From Metellina segmentata (taxonomy: Eukaryota > Arthropoda > Arachnida > Araneae > Tetragnathidae): DNA of 64,000 nucleotides. The translations under genes were made by a program, and so were the position numbers. The notes below the pieces were generated by a model. The model was not told the DNA's origin. It did not search any database and saw only the letters and a list, made by a program, of their open reading frames with translations. Each line of letters opens with the position of its first letter. Positions within the stretch are counted from its first letter, which is position 1. The stretch covers positions 6,701,741 to 6,765,740 of the forward strand of contig OX375872.1 in the NCBI GenBank assembly GCA_947359465.1, given 5' to 3'. This document shows, piece after piece, positions 23,401 through 38,400 of the stretch.

Positions 23401-26400
23401 CTGCCCTAACTCGCTACTAGAAGTGCGCCAAGATCGTTGCCACCGTTTTAAACATAGACTGAACCTGTACTAATTTTTTTATATACATTTGCATTTAATT
23501 TTTATGTATATTTGGATAATGTTGGGACAGGTGTAAAAAGTTCATAATCGAAATATTTTAATTTTTTCCCAGTTTTTTTCAATCGCTATTGTTAGAGTTC
23601 AATTAAAGGTTCCAACCCTTAGGATAACAATTAAAATATCTGATGAGAAAGAATACAAAATATTATTTGTGGAGAATGATCCTTTTACCCCATCTGACAC
23701 TAAATATTTAAAAATATTGTCATGTGGGTACTGTATAACGATACCAATTACGGATACCAACATTTCTTAAGGGATTTCTAAAATCGGAAATTTTTTTCAC
23801 ACTATCATGGAAATCAGGGAACTTTTTTCGAGGATTTTGTTGCCACCCTGTCTTACTGATTGAATTTCTAACATGCAGAGTCGAAGAAAGGCTTTAATAC
23901 AACAATGTGTGATGCCTACTGTGAATATCCCTACCTTGCAAAGGGTGAGGGCACCTTTAAAGGTGTAACTGACAAAGATGATCGTTATGCAGACAATTAT
24001 CACGAGACTGGTATATAATAGATACTTTAGATGGGTAGGCCAGCACTTGACTTGGCGCAAAAAAATCCCTGCATAAGACACAATTGGCAACTTTGCAAAC
24101 AATTTTGCCCTCAAGCAACACTTGTCCATAAACTGCTTGACCCGATGTAGAAATAAAAATTAGTGTAAGCGTGTCTTTGAAGGCAACAAGCTCTAAAGGG
24201 AGCCCAATATTAAAATTTTCTTTGATATCAAATACAACTTCTTTTCCGGATGCTTGTGCAATTAATTTTCCAGATGTAGGAACTGTCACAACTGGATCAT
24301 GAAAAGATATGTTTAGGGAATGTTGTGAAAATATTGCATTTTCAAACTCCAACAGTTGATGTCTAGTTTTCCTTGTAAGTGTTTTCCTGAAGATGCACAC
24401 AGGGAGCGAAAGGATGGTTGGGTGGATGACAGAAGGTGTGGTCGTGATGTGAGACAATTCGTACTCCACTTCCTTTGTGACACATTGGCAAGAGGCTGTT
24501 GCATTACACTTGAACTCTCTACAGAATTCAGGTGATCCGGTGTAGTTGGAAGCGCAGTCACACTTGATTGGAATGGAGTTTCCTCTATCTTAACTGGATT
24601 GGTAACATTCGAAGACTGTTCTGTTGCTCCGACGTTTTGTTGGTCTGTCCATAAAAGCTGTTGGATGCAGAAGCTCATCTTGGTTCGTGACGATGAACGT
24701 AGCGTTGTAACGACACAATCTTTACAGCTGAGGATGGCACAAGCATTGTGTGGCAGGGTGAGAGATTCCAGTACATCAGCTGGTACAGTATCACAAGAGT
24801 AGGAATCTGAGTTTTCTGTTCTCTTGCACCAGCGTGCCTGTGATGAGTATCCTGTTGTTATTATCAACCATAGCACAAGTAGTTGAATAGCTGCTGAAAG
24901 GCAAGATCATAAAAGGAGAAGCTGCCAATGCCATATGTTGTAAGAGAAAGTGAATAAGAAAGCTAATGTTTAGAACATTTCCTAAAGCATTCCCTATATA
25001 TTTTTTCTTTCTCTTATATTAAAAATTATTTATTATGCAGTCGTGAGATTCCGTAATAGTAATCTGTATTTTCCTTTATAAGGTTAAAAAAAAGATGAAA
25101 AGGCTGGTGAATACATAACAAATAATAATTTTTTTTTCAAATTAGAGACCAAAATCATAAGCACATGGAAAAAAGTTATCTGCATTTTAAATGCCTTAAT
25201 ATTAAAACGCATAACGAAATTTGAGAATACATCTATTGTTATCTATCCAATCGGTTATTAAAAGGTAACAAATGCTAGATTTGGTCTTATTCAACCAGAA
25301 TAGACAATACAACCATCACCTTTGACATCAAATTTAAAAGAAAAAAAGGTTGGACTGGAAAAGGATAAAAGCTGATGACTTTATTTTCTGCTGCTGAACA
25401 AACTCTAAAATTTAAATGAACTTTCACCTCTTCAAAGTAGAAATCTTCGTTGCGATATTTTTCTCAAAGTGGAAATGATTATAAGGATCTGCTTTTGCTT
25501 GAAATTTTGTAATGCAAGCATGGACCTGATTGAATACTTATTGGAAAACATTAGAACTTTCTATTCAAGCTCAATTTAAACGCTGCTACAAAACTATATT
25601 TTAGAAGCGAGGAAGTAAGGAAAGAACTACTCATAAATGAATGTTGTCTTTCTAGTATCCTCAATAAAGGGTGCATAGCTTTTATGCTATTGGACCTTGT
25701 GCCATAAATCTCAAATCAACCAACTTCAATAAAGGGTAAACGATTTTCATTGAAAAGGGTATTTAATTAAATACAATCAAATTTTTTTAACGTATTTGAG
25801 AAAAAAACTGTGGTTATGTAAACTGGATATGGTTGTTTTCCATACCCAAGTCATCATTTTTATATTAATATATAATCAAATTTAAAATTTTGATCAATAA
25901 TTTTATAACTAAAAATCTTGGTTTAAACTGTTACATCCTGTTTTATAATATATAAAATTAATACAATTTTGTTAATTAGCTATTTCCTCATATTCTTTGA
26001 AAATTGTGCTGTTTTCACGCCTGAAAGCTTAAATTAAAATTTTTAGTGAATACGTTCAAGTAGTAAGGTAGCCCTCAGGGACACATCTTTAGGTGTATAC
26101 AAGCATCACAACCCTGAGGTGACCAAGTGATCTGTTCTCCCTTTCATTTTTACCTTTGCCAACAATTCTGCTTTTTACTTTTTTCGTTTCTCAATGTTGT
26201 TTCCTCTTCAAAGGTGAGGGTTCCCCTTGAGAACCATTTCACCATTTTTTAGCTCCTCTTGGGATTATATCATCCATGTGTTTGCCTCTGTCTCTGGAAA
26301 AGATTATCCTGACAGTTGAGGGGTGATATACTGATCCAATACTGCTTCAGGTTAATGGGAGGTGTGCATAGGCACATCAAACTGCAGGTTGGTTCTCTGG

Positions 26401-29400
26401 CTTGGGATCAAATGTTCGGTAAATGAGCACTATGTTATGGACGGTGGCTGTTTCAGAGGTGACATAGCATATGGACATTAACACTGATACAGGAGCCTGT
26501 ATCCCCTTATTTGAACCTGGTGTGTGATGGTGTCAGCATCTGAATTTTTATAAGCAATGATTTTTTAAATTGTCTTGATGTCCGTGTTTTCATTGTCAAA
26601 TTTCTGAAGTACAATAATCATAGTAGTACAACTTTAACTTCATTTAAATCATTTCACCTTTTCTTATTAACAATTCAATCCTTTATTGGTACTGTAAAAT
26701 CTAAAAAATGCTTCAGTTGGATGACCTGATTCAAGTATCTATTTTTACATGAAATATTCACTTTGTACAAAGCTGAACTACATGAAGTATTATATGTGTT
26801 CGCTGTACATTAAAATGCAATTCATCAATTCGTCTCAAAAGGCATCTAATTTTTTAGTCATTGGATAATCCTCAGCACTAATGCATTGAGTGTGCTTAAT
26901 GCTTATCGCCAGCATTCTGGACGTGGTTTCTATAACTTTTTTTTTGTTCCCTGAACACATCAGGATTGCTAGCAATGAACAGCTAAGAATGTAACTACTT
27001 TATTGAGTATCAACATTCCTACTAACGATTTTCGGCCAGCTACTAGAGACCTTTTAGTGAATGATTGGAGTTTATAAATTACCCACAAACTTCAGGTTAT
27101 ACAACTGATTATCCACTCGAACCTACTTACAGTCTCATAGATTAGATGTGATTTTAACAGGCCTTCAAATTGGATACACATTTTACACCCAAGCATCTTT
27201 TATAAGGAGAGAGTGTCCCTGGTTGTAATGTGTGTGGTACCTTTTACTATTCACTATATTTTGATTACATGTCCTGTTTTCAACTCTTGTGTCAGATTTT
27301 TAAACCATTCTGTTTTGAAGTTAGGAGATTTTGTGGATAATAATCACCATAAAATTTTTCTCCTTTTTGAATGCTGTTGGCTTTTACGTGTCATAATTTA
27401 TTACCATCATGACTTTAAAAAACACAATTCATACTTTTAATATTATACATCATGTTTCTGACCAGCATTTTAAATAAGTTAGGTAGTTGCCGATAAGTAA
27501 TTTTATTATCTAAAAAGTGAAACCTTCTTTTAAACTTACTGAAAACTAATAATCGGTAATTTAAAAAATAATGATTATTTAACTCTCCCAATAATAGGAG
27601 CATATTTAACTCCATCTATTCATAGAAATAATAACTAGCATTCTCCAACATTACTTTGATAAGACAAGTGCTGGGACAAAAATTAAAACACATTTTTGGA
27701 AAAATGTAGTCTCCCAAAAACTTACACGTTTTATATTAAGTATGTTTCATGTGTAATGTACTGGAGTATATTAATTTTATATTACTTCCTTTCTAGGTAA
27801 AAGTGAAACAACTTTCTTTGAATTATGTACTGCATTAGCTCGTCTTGGACTAGTAATGTTGTATTTTTTCCTCTGTGATCGGTGAGATTTTAATATGTTT
27901 GAATTTTTAATTTTGACAACTTCATATTAGGGATGCGACATCGACTACAAAACATCGATGTTCAATATTAAAACATTGATGTTAATAATACATCGCCGAA
28001 AAACCATCGATGTATTTAAACATTTCTTCACCAGGTTTTAAAACTGGTTTAGTAACCTCTAACATTAATGTTAGCCGTGGGGGAGATTTAATTTTTGTCA
28101 TTTGCTGTGTTTATTAATTTATTACTAAGACTAGCTTTAACTGTCAAAGCAAAGTCAAAAAAATTAATTAGAACAATTAACACATCTTTTATTTTTAAAT
28201 TTAATAATATAAAAGAAAATAATATTTACAAGTACTACTAACTATAATTAAAGTAGGTAGGTACATAATAATTATTGTTTGTTATTATTAATTATTTATC
28301 AACTTATGGCGGAAAACATAAACTTATGTTCTATATCCTGCAAATAAATAATATTGGGGCCAATAATTATTATATGCCCCAATATTTGTTATTTACAGTT
28401 TGTATAAAAAGAAGTTTGTTAACTTTCTCCCCCTTAAGCTGACTATATTTTTCTCTAACAGTCCCATCAGTTAGTGAAAAGGTTATTTCTGATGGGACAG
28501 ATATCGTCATCACTGACAAATGCTTAGTTGCACTGTTATTGTTTAAATTTTTACGATGATACTTTTTCATTCAAAATTAAACATTGATGTTAAACAAACG
28601 TCAGCTCTCATAAATCAATGTTAAAAAAAAAACGACATCTATGTCGCATCCCTATTTTAAACCAATCACCCTTGGCCATTTTGGTCTAAAAGTATGTTCA
28701 ATTTACTGATTATGAAAATTATGCTACTTGGTTATTTTTTTAATTTTTATAATGGTACTTTTTTCATTTAAAAATAAAACATCGGCTCCAATAAATCGAT
28801 GTTTTTTATAAAACATCACTGTTTTGAAGACATCGCACGCGCGCGATGTTGCATCCCTACTTCAAAAATCACTAATTCTGTTAAAACAAACACTGATATT
28901 TCCTTTAAGATACATTTTTGTAGTGAAAGTTTGATAAAACTGAATAAACTATGTTGAAAATCAGAATCTTCTAAATTTTGATTGATTGATATGAGGTATG
29001 TTTAGTAACTCCTTTTTGACATTCCCTATGATTTCAAAATTTTCCTGTAAACTCAATCTAAAAAAAACTTTATATGTGAATTTAAATGCTTTATTTCCAA
29101 AAATCTATTCACAAATCTATATGTCATTCTGCGTCATTGAAAACTTAAACTGTTGAAAAGTAACTGTTGATTATCAACATGACCAAAGAAAAGTTACTGC
29201 ATTAAATATGAAGTAGTATTCAAAATCTCAAAATAATGTCCATTTGCGACAAACAATTGAAATATTTTCAAGCACCCCATCTCCCTTGTACAAGTTACTT
29301 GACAAGTTCCTAATGAAAAATAAGGGAGACCTTGTTTAGTTAGCATTCACCTTGTATCTTTAACCACAGTGATTTCAGAGCTGTGATATTGCCACTATTT

Positions 29401-32400
29401 AGCTACAGGTGTATGTTGCATCAGCCACTCTAGTTTTAGTGTGATCAATGCTTACAGAGAGAGAAAAAGTACAGATTTGTGTTTTCTTTTGCCAAGTGTT
29501 TTTTTTTTTTTTTAATTTAAGGGTTTCGTGGTTTTTTAAATCCTAGATATCTTGAGGAGTTTTCAACGGTTGTGTTGGATAGTGAGCAATAACCATTGTA
29601 TTCATGTACTAGAATTGCTTGTAAACTTATGTGGAAAAGTGTGGCAGCCATCTTGTCTCGAAGTCCTGGTGTGACATGTTGGCATAGGAAAGATAGTGGA
29701 CATCGACAGTGATGAATTCTATGTTTTCACAATGGTGAAAACACATGAACTTTGGAGATGACCAGAAGTCGTGGACACAATCTGGTGCAAGTGCAATATA
29801 ATTTGCAAAAATTAAACCCACCAATCTGGACGATCCCCCTACTTTTTTGGTGGGTATGAAGCGTTAAGATTGCCATGTTCTTTTTGTTTGGTTTTCTTAG
29901 TTCTTATTTTATATTGAAATTTAAATTTTAAAGTTAATTTAATTTAAGTAACTGGCATTATTGCTTAGATCCTATCGCAATCACATGCTGTGCCAACTTA
30001 TCCCAGGCGTAATGCTTACATACCACAAGTCACGGGTAAGTTAGCATAATGCACTAATATAAATCCTAACATCAGACTAAAATTAACATATTTTCTTCAA
30101 TACTTAAACGTCAGAATATAACTCAAAATTAAGACGTTTCCTTTGACATTTATTTATAATTTTCAGAATGCAACTCAAACTTCAAAAATTATATTGAATT
30201 CTTTCTTCTCTAATTGTAATGTTGAACACTTAATAATTACTGTCATAAATAAAAATTAAAATTTTGTTATTTCAACTATTTCCAATACATTTTTCTATTA
30301 GAAATGTTTGTAATTAAGCTATTTCCTTGGAATTTGTTTATTTTATTTGTGTATGTATATATATTGAAAGTTATTTTATACTTTCTATAACACAAATTAC
30401 CATTGGAAACATTTGAATGTTTTATTCATTTCTTCGTTGTAGTTATTTTAATTTGAGCAAATATATATATATTTTATATTTTTAGGACTAATTTTTTCAT
30501 GAAAGAAAACAAATATTTCACATATACAAACTTTTTTCTTCCCCTGGGATACCTATTTGCTCTGGGGTTATTTTTTACTGAAGAAAGTCAATTTGTAAGT
30601 TTATAAAACTTCTTACTCTTTTCTGTTTCAAAATCTGCAAAAATTGTCCAATGAAATTGTATCTAAGAAGCTATTGCATATTACTTGCTCTCAAATCTGA
30701 ATAAAGTAAATTAAGTATATTAGTTTTTATTTACAGCTGTAAATAAACGAATTCAGACACCTCAAAAGTACTTCTAAATTTCTTATTTCTTATATTAACC
30801 ATGAAAAGTTAAAGACTGAGCACAGTTATTGGTTATAAAAGTCTTAATGAACTGTAAGCAAATATACTATACTTAATTTCAATTTTGAGCTAAGCTTATC
30901 TTTTACATACCAGCCAAGTTTATGTATTGTCATTATTCTACTTAAAATGTCTTGACTTAAACTTTTTATGATTAAACTATGTCTTAAAATTGTAATAATG
31001 GAATTGTGGTTTAAAAAGTAATCTATATTAATCCTATTTTATTTAATTTTGTAGAAAGAAATTAACTCAAAACAACCCAAACCTTTGTTCAAAAATATGA
31101 TAGATAGTTCATTCTAATTTCCTGATTTTCGATTTCAAATCCAAATTGGAAAACAAGGAGTCAGCCATGATTCAGAGTTTTGCTTTTGATGTTTTATCAG
31201 CTGTTGGATTGCAACCATCTCCAAATTAGTTAAATAAGTGAGAATACTCACATTTCTTGTTCTAAAACTACCAATGAAGTAACGTTAACACTGAAATTTT
31301 AAAGATAAAATGTTTCACATTGGAATCAAGTTTGCAATAAAATTAATATGAAATAAAATAATTAAAAATGGCTGGCATTTGATGAGGTTATATTTGATTG
31401 TATACATTTTGTCCTGTGTACTAGACCAACTTTGATATATGCATAAGACTAGTATTATGTAAAACTAGATCAAACAATATAAAAGAAAAAACTCTTAAAA
31501 GCATTCCAAAATGTAATTTGATGTTTTTGAAGTAATAAAAGTGTTGTGTACATAAAAAAATTGTTTTTAAACTTTCTTATTTTTTTGTGTTCATACAAAT
31601 TTTTGAAAGATAATATTTACAAGTCTGATAAATATTTTGTTTTCCCACAAATTGCAATCTCCTCACGGATTGATGAGGAGATTGCAATATCCTCCATTGA
31701 GTTCCTTGTACAGAGTCTGTTGTAACAACTTTCAGTCTTCTACTGCTGTGTTTGTATTCCACCGAACCTTACTCACAAAATCACCGAAGGAGTAGAAATT
31801 GCGTATCTTTACTCGTATTGCATCATTTGGATATTTATGTTGCCAAAATTCTTTCATATGATTTACATTCAAAATAACCCTCCAACAGTGCAATTCTCTG
31901 AATGCGTGATAAACTCATCTTGCAATGAAGAACAAAATGACGTGGACGATCAAACGATATAAATTAAAGAGTCGATAAAAATATAAGCAGCCGATAGAAT
32001 TCAATAATTAAAAAAAACAGGCAATAATTTTTTTTAATTGGAGTATGGGAACTTTTAGGACACCCTGTAGTTTCCCTCTTTTGCAATTTCCATAAAGGCA
32101 GTGGCACGCTGTTCCATCGAATTCTTCCATAACACCCTTGGTCACATAGCCTGGTGCTAAGGAATTCGATATAGGTAGAAGAGTCGGCTTTAAAGCTTCG
32201 TGAAGATGTGTCTGAACTAGTTTTTTCTATTCTCACATTTTTAATCTGTGGCCTAAGCATTGGTCAACATACAAAAAATTTCAAGGAGACAAATTTCCCA
32301 CTCACTATTTCATCAAGCATTGTTGAAGCAGGTGGCTAAGCCTAAAGCCACCTGCTGAAAGGTTGTTTGAACAGTGCAGTTTGAAAGTATTTCCGTCACT

Positions 32401-35400
32401 ACATTCCAATAAAGAAGCCAAACTTAATACAAAGACCAGGCTACACGGAAATTTCTCCTTTACTTAGAAGAGAAACCATGAAGGATAAGGTGATATTTAT
32501 CGTATCAAGTGCAAGTATATATAATCGTGTGACCAAATTTCTTCAGAAAACGTTACCTCTAATGCATAACCTTCATTCTCAACTTAAATTCTTGATAAGA
32601 ACAATTTTATGTATATCTACAAAGAGAAATTTATTCGAGATTTGAAGATGGATAAAATGGAAGATATGTCCTCAGAAACTATTGCCTCTGGCTGATATTG
32701 TGATTGGAGATCAAATTTCTAAAGCGCTTCAGAATGTGAAAAAGAAGAAAAGGAATTTCTTTTTTCTAAGGGCTCAGAAGCATTACATTGTTTATCCTGT
32801 CTTGGTCCTCTTGAGAGACTCAGTGGTGAGAGTGTACGACAAGTATTAGAAGTTGCAAGAGCAATGCCATGGGAGGTGCAAACAGACATACTACTGGATG
32901 AGTGGAAATTGTTCCAAAGAATGAAGCCTATTGATGTTTACTGGGACCAGTTCTTCAGACTGCGAGACATTAGTGGTATGGATCCAAATACCCAGTTGTG
33001 TCAAAGCTAGTGAAGGGTGCTCTCATTTTTTCATGGTAGTGCTGATATTGAGCTTGGCTTCTCAGCCTCAGGAAGAGCTTTGACACACTCAATGCATTGA
33101 TGACAGTCAAAAGAAGCTTGGCAAATTAACCTTATTTGGTGCTAATCACATCAAAGCTAATGGATATGGGAAGGGTTGCATATAAAGCCTGCAATGCCTA
33201 TTTAGAAGATATAAAGCAGAAGGCACAAGAAAAATTAGAGAAGGACAGGAAAGAAAAAGAAAGACTGGAAGCAGAGAAAAAAGAATTTAAAGCAGCTAGT
33301 AAAGAAAAGAAAGGTAATTGAAGGAAAACTTAAAATTATACGTAAGGAAGATGATGAGGCATTGGACAGTGCTTCAAAAAATTGTTAAAGGAAGCCAATG
33401 ATAGGCTCAAGAAAGCGATAAAAAATAAAGATTTTAAGGAAGCAGTACTTGTTCAAGCAATGATTGAAGGGGTGGCAAAAGTCTTGGATGATGCTGGTCA
33501 GCAAAGACAGACTTTTAAAAATTCTATTGAGAAGGAAAAGACAAAATTAATTTCAGACTTTTTCTATGAAAGATTGTCTGATTTAAAAAAAAAATAGAAG
33601 AAATTCTTCAAGCTATGTCAAAAATGAACAATATATTTAAAAATCATGATTACAAAATATTTTTTTTTGTTAATATTGTTTCAAAATAATATGCTTTTTA
33701 AATGAAAATAAATATCCTTCTAAAGAAAGAAAAAGATAGGGGTGACTGGATAGGTTTTTTTTTTCTTTTCTATCTTTATACTTGAATATATTTGGCATTA
33801 TTGTTATCACTTTTTTTTGGTTCAATTAGTCACTTTTTGGCACTTTTATTGGTTCGATTAGTCACTTTTTGTTCGGTTAGTCACTTTTTTTTCACCTTAA
33901 AACCTGTTATAAGCCCTGAATTTAGGATCATGAAAAGGATACAGAGCAATGGGAATCAATTAGTTTTCCACCTACATACAGCCAAATTTTGGAATCTGGT
34001 TGCAATCGATGAAAATGCTGATTCATTGTCCAAAATCTGATTGAGATCAATATAAATCAGTATTCTAAAGGTTCCACAATACACATCGCTGGATCACCAA
34101 TATGGTATCTTTATGGTACTGTGTGTGGATTATACAACTGGATCTGAGGATCACCAATATTCAGGTTATTAAAAATGCTTTAAGGATGCACTAATTCTTT
34201 TAACTTGAAAACGTAATTTATTATAACAAATGTAAATAACATATTCATATACTATGCAATATGAATATAAGGTGCAAGGGCGAATAACCCAAAACTAACT
34301 GAACTTAACATAGCATCAAATAGTCTAGTTGTACACACATATACGTGTACTTATACTTGATACGCGGATCATGGAAAGAATCTGATTATCAATATTTATT
34401 CGATTATCCCACGATCGCCACAATGTCAGACTATCTAACGCCCCATTTGAATGTTGCAGACGCAAGTCCTTCATCGTGATCAAACCAATGAATGGAAAGG
34501 CTGGATGCAATTACTAATATTGATTTATCATATGACTGGTGCTAGTCGTGTAAGTATCAATGGTTTCATTTGATTTATCCCCATTTGGAAAGTTTCCTTT
34601 TTACCTTTCTGAATTAGCAATTTATTCTTTGAATTCCAAATCTTAAATATTTTTTATTGTAGTGTAAAAATGGACACAATTTTATACTGAAAATAAGAAA
34701 AGACAGACTAGTAAAAACTATATTTAAATTTGGTTGTTTGGCAGAAAGTTGTAAGTAATACATCATAATTTTTTCATGGAGCAGTTTCACTAATAATATC
34801 TGGAGGTCTATCTTCTAAAAGCCATTTTTCAAACCAATATTATGTTTTGAGTTCTTATTTTCCTTTTTTCAATTCTCTGTATAAAAATGTGCATTCTACA
34901 ATGCAAGATCATAGATCTTTGAGAAGTGGTGCAACAAACTGTTATCCCAAATTCTAATTGATGTAGTTATATTCCTTCAACTATTGATTAATACTTTGAA
35001 TTTGTTTGCAAAATGTTTCTTTTTTAATGTTACATGTTCATTGTATAGGTTTTGCCAATTTACATGCACATACGTGTTCTTGTGACATCGTATCTTTTCT
35101 TGAGTGGTTATGGACATTTTACATATTTTTACCAGTACGGAGACTTTGGCTTTTACAGACTATGGCAAGTGAGTACTCCTGTTTGTGGTTGTAGTGTGTT
35201 AGGTTAGAGTTAGTTCCTAATCTCTTGTCCATCTAACTTTATTCTGATATTACGATGCTAATTTTAATATTTAAAAAGTTTCAAGTTTATGGAGAAATGT
35301 TCAATTATTTTGCTATCAAAACAATTGTAAAGCAAAATTATGACTAAAATTACACTCATAAAAAAAATTTTAACATTTTTTTTAAATATTAAATCAGTTT

Positions 35401-38400
35401 TAAACTCAGCTGTGCAATTTATTAAATAAAAAAGTGATGACTTTAACCCTCCAAGTGGTTTTTTCGAGATACCTCGTCCAACTTGATCTGGACAATATTT
35501 GACTAATCATGAAGTACCTCGTCAAGATGAAAACTGCCTTATTTTGCTAAGGACAAGCCTATGGAAAGATACCCTGCAAGTTTGCTTCACCCTTTTCAAA
35601 AATAATCACAAAGGTAGGCCACTAATACGTTTTGTTAGTGCTCCTTTACCGTTGCCCTTTCCCCGAGCAGTTGATTGACTGGTGATTTTCATTTGATTCA
35701 GCAGGCATGAATGTTGTTTCAAAAGACTAAAAAACAACTTTGCTGTGCTTTCCCACACTTCTGAGCATATTTGCATGTGATTATCATATGTTATGACATT
35801 GTTTTCCCCTTAGAGTCACAAAATAAGGCACACAAAGAATGCCTATTTCTCTTTGATTTCCAAAACACACCTAAGGACAAACATCTGAATGAACAGATCA
35901 GTGAGTGTGTGTCAAGTGACTTGAAATATGAATCAACAGTTGTAAATTCACAACTAGGAAAACCTGAAATATACCTAAGGGTAAAGGGTTTGCTGTCCAC
36001 TAAGTGCCTGAGACTTGGAGGGGAGAATACTCATGAAATTTAAAGCAGCTTGGGAAGGGACAAAATGAGTTTGATTTCCTATTATCTGCTTTGTTAACTC
36101 CAAATGGGATTGAACACCCAAGTAAAAAAACAACTTGTACATTGCACAGAATTAGTATCAATTTGGAACAGGTATTTGCATCAGACTCTGGCCAAAACAG
36201 AGCAGTTTTCGATGCAAAGGTTAATAGGTACTTTTGTTTTGTGTTGCACGGGGCAACTGACCGAAATTACATGTCTACATAATAAATACTTTTCAACTTA
36301 CTTTCAAATTGAATCTATTATACTTTATCCCTCTGCAATCACCAGTGAAATTGAATTTAGAAAAAGTGACAATTCTGACTAAACCAAAATTTTATCCATT
36401 CATTACTTTGTTAAACTGATATTTCTGAGTATGTAGGGAAAGATTGTTTCCAGCCTTTCAGTAAAATTTCTTTTGCTGTGTTGAAAATCAATAGTGCTTG
36501 AAATGACCAGAGGGAAGAAATGTTACTAAGAATTATTCGTCTAACAATCAACAATACCATGCCATGTAGAATTGTGGTTTCTGCTGTTCAGACCACTACA
36601 TAAACCATAATTCCAAGATAGTATGAGAACTAACTGGTTGAAGTAGGGATATGTTGTGTTTTAAAGTTGATACATTGACCACATTACACCATTCTGACAC
36701 ATTGACTTGATATAATCTTAATATAAGGACAGTAACATACCAAAGAATATAATTGGTTTTTTTGGGGGGTGATATATATTTTTCTTAGACCACATTAACA
36801 CTTAACCTGCTGTAAACCAATAAATAGGCCACTTCCCACCATCGCGTATTGACTGGCAGTCTTAAAATAAGGGTTTCATCAATTCTTCAAATTAGTTGGT
36901 CTGTTCTATGCATCCATTTAATTTGCAAATGACAACAAAATGTTAAACATAACACTTATACTTCTCTTTCTACCTGTTTTCATATTTATGTTAAACCTCT
37001 TAAATAAAACTGTAATCGACTCTGTTCTTGCTCTCTAATAGACTATTTCTCCTATAATCATTTAAGTATTTTTGAGAGGTTTAACAGCAATAACTCAAAT
37101 TTATGTTTTCTTAATATATCATGTTCTCATTGAAATGCTAAAAATAACTAAAACTGATTTGCAGTTTGAGTGCATTTTTCTAAAATCTAAATTGAATATT
37201 TTTTAATGATTCAATAAATAAGGGAAAATATTGATATTTGTTCAATAATAGTACAATTCAAAATTTTCTTTTTAGGTTCTCTTTCGTCTTAATTTTCTGG
37301 TTATAGTTCTTTGCCTCTGTATGAACCGTCCATATCAATTCTATTATTTTGTGCCTTTGGTATCGTTCTGGTTTGTTGTGATGTTTTTTGCTGTGAAAGC
37401 TGTTCCTAAAGTTACAGCTCCTTCTGCAGAAGGTTAATATGTTTTGTAATTATTATTGCATTATTATTTTCACTGTTTCGTAATTTGGTTCTATAATTAT
37501 GTGTCATATTTTATTTTAGTTTTTAAAATGTTCCAATGTGCATGAATCAAGACTTGTCTGTTTAAGAGTTTTAAGCACATAATTATGAAATAATGATATG
37601 TATTCTATGCTTTGAATTATAAAAAAATACCATAACTTTGTTATTCAATATTTTAAGTTTATATTTTAGCAAATCCTCTGCTCTATTTCTACATGGTTCT
37701 GAAGTTTGTTTCACTATTTGGAATTGTTACAGTATTATACATGTCCGAGGTAAAAATATTTAGTTTCTTCTTCATATGTATAAATATATATTTTTAAGTT
37801 TTATGATGTTGTGTTATGGTTAGTTATTGTGGCATTTTATGGCAAATGACCCTATGGGGTAAGAAGGGCCATAGTAGCTCAGTGGGTGTCCACTGTGTTA
37901 GAAACCTGAGAGCACAGGTTCAGATCATATTTCTCTGTTCTGGGTCAGTCAAACTTTCATTGAGTGTGTATGTCTGTTACTTGATATTGAATGTCTTGTG
38001 TCTGGTTCAGCATGGCCAAATATAGTCCCTGTGCAATAAAACACCAACAAGACAACCAACCTTTGGGAAAAGAAAGAAAGATGAGAATACTTTGAACATT
38101 TATCCATTGACTCAGAGGGTAGGTCCTGGAAAATCTATCCATCTACTGATCTCAAGTGGAGGAACACTTTGAATTTGTGTTAAAAGTAAAATGTGCAGTT
38201 TTGAACAGTTTATAAATTGATCAGTGATTTTATCAACATTGTTTCAAAGAAACTACACTTTCGAATGTCATAAGATAAAGGTTTTATTTATTTTCTGTAA
38301 AATATATTATTTCAATATTACAAGATATTACAAATCTGATATAATCTAAATTTTAAGATTAGGTAGATTTGTAAAATGATGCATGATGAAATTGCATGAA

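Noticed and set aside
23862..24900. Identification of the antisense gene as HAP2/GCS1 or tectonic
   Set aside because: Both were considered because of the Cys-rich ectodomain and anchor, but their diagnostic motifs are not present.
31964..32260. 98-codon minus-strand frame near a mariner-like end
   Set aside because: No catalytic or structural motif could be defended; only the GTGTCCTAAAAGTTCCC word hints at an element.
35446..36022. Possible second piggyBac MITE with CCCTCCAAGT ends
   Set aside because: The right candidate end lacks an adjacent TTAA, so the boundary is not supported.
37868..37940. Possible tRNA gene
   Set aside because: A and B boxes are present, but the acceptor stem cannot pair and a SINE body follows.
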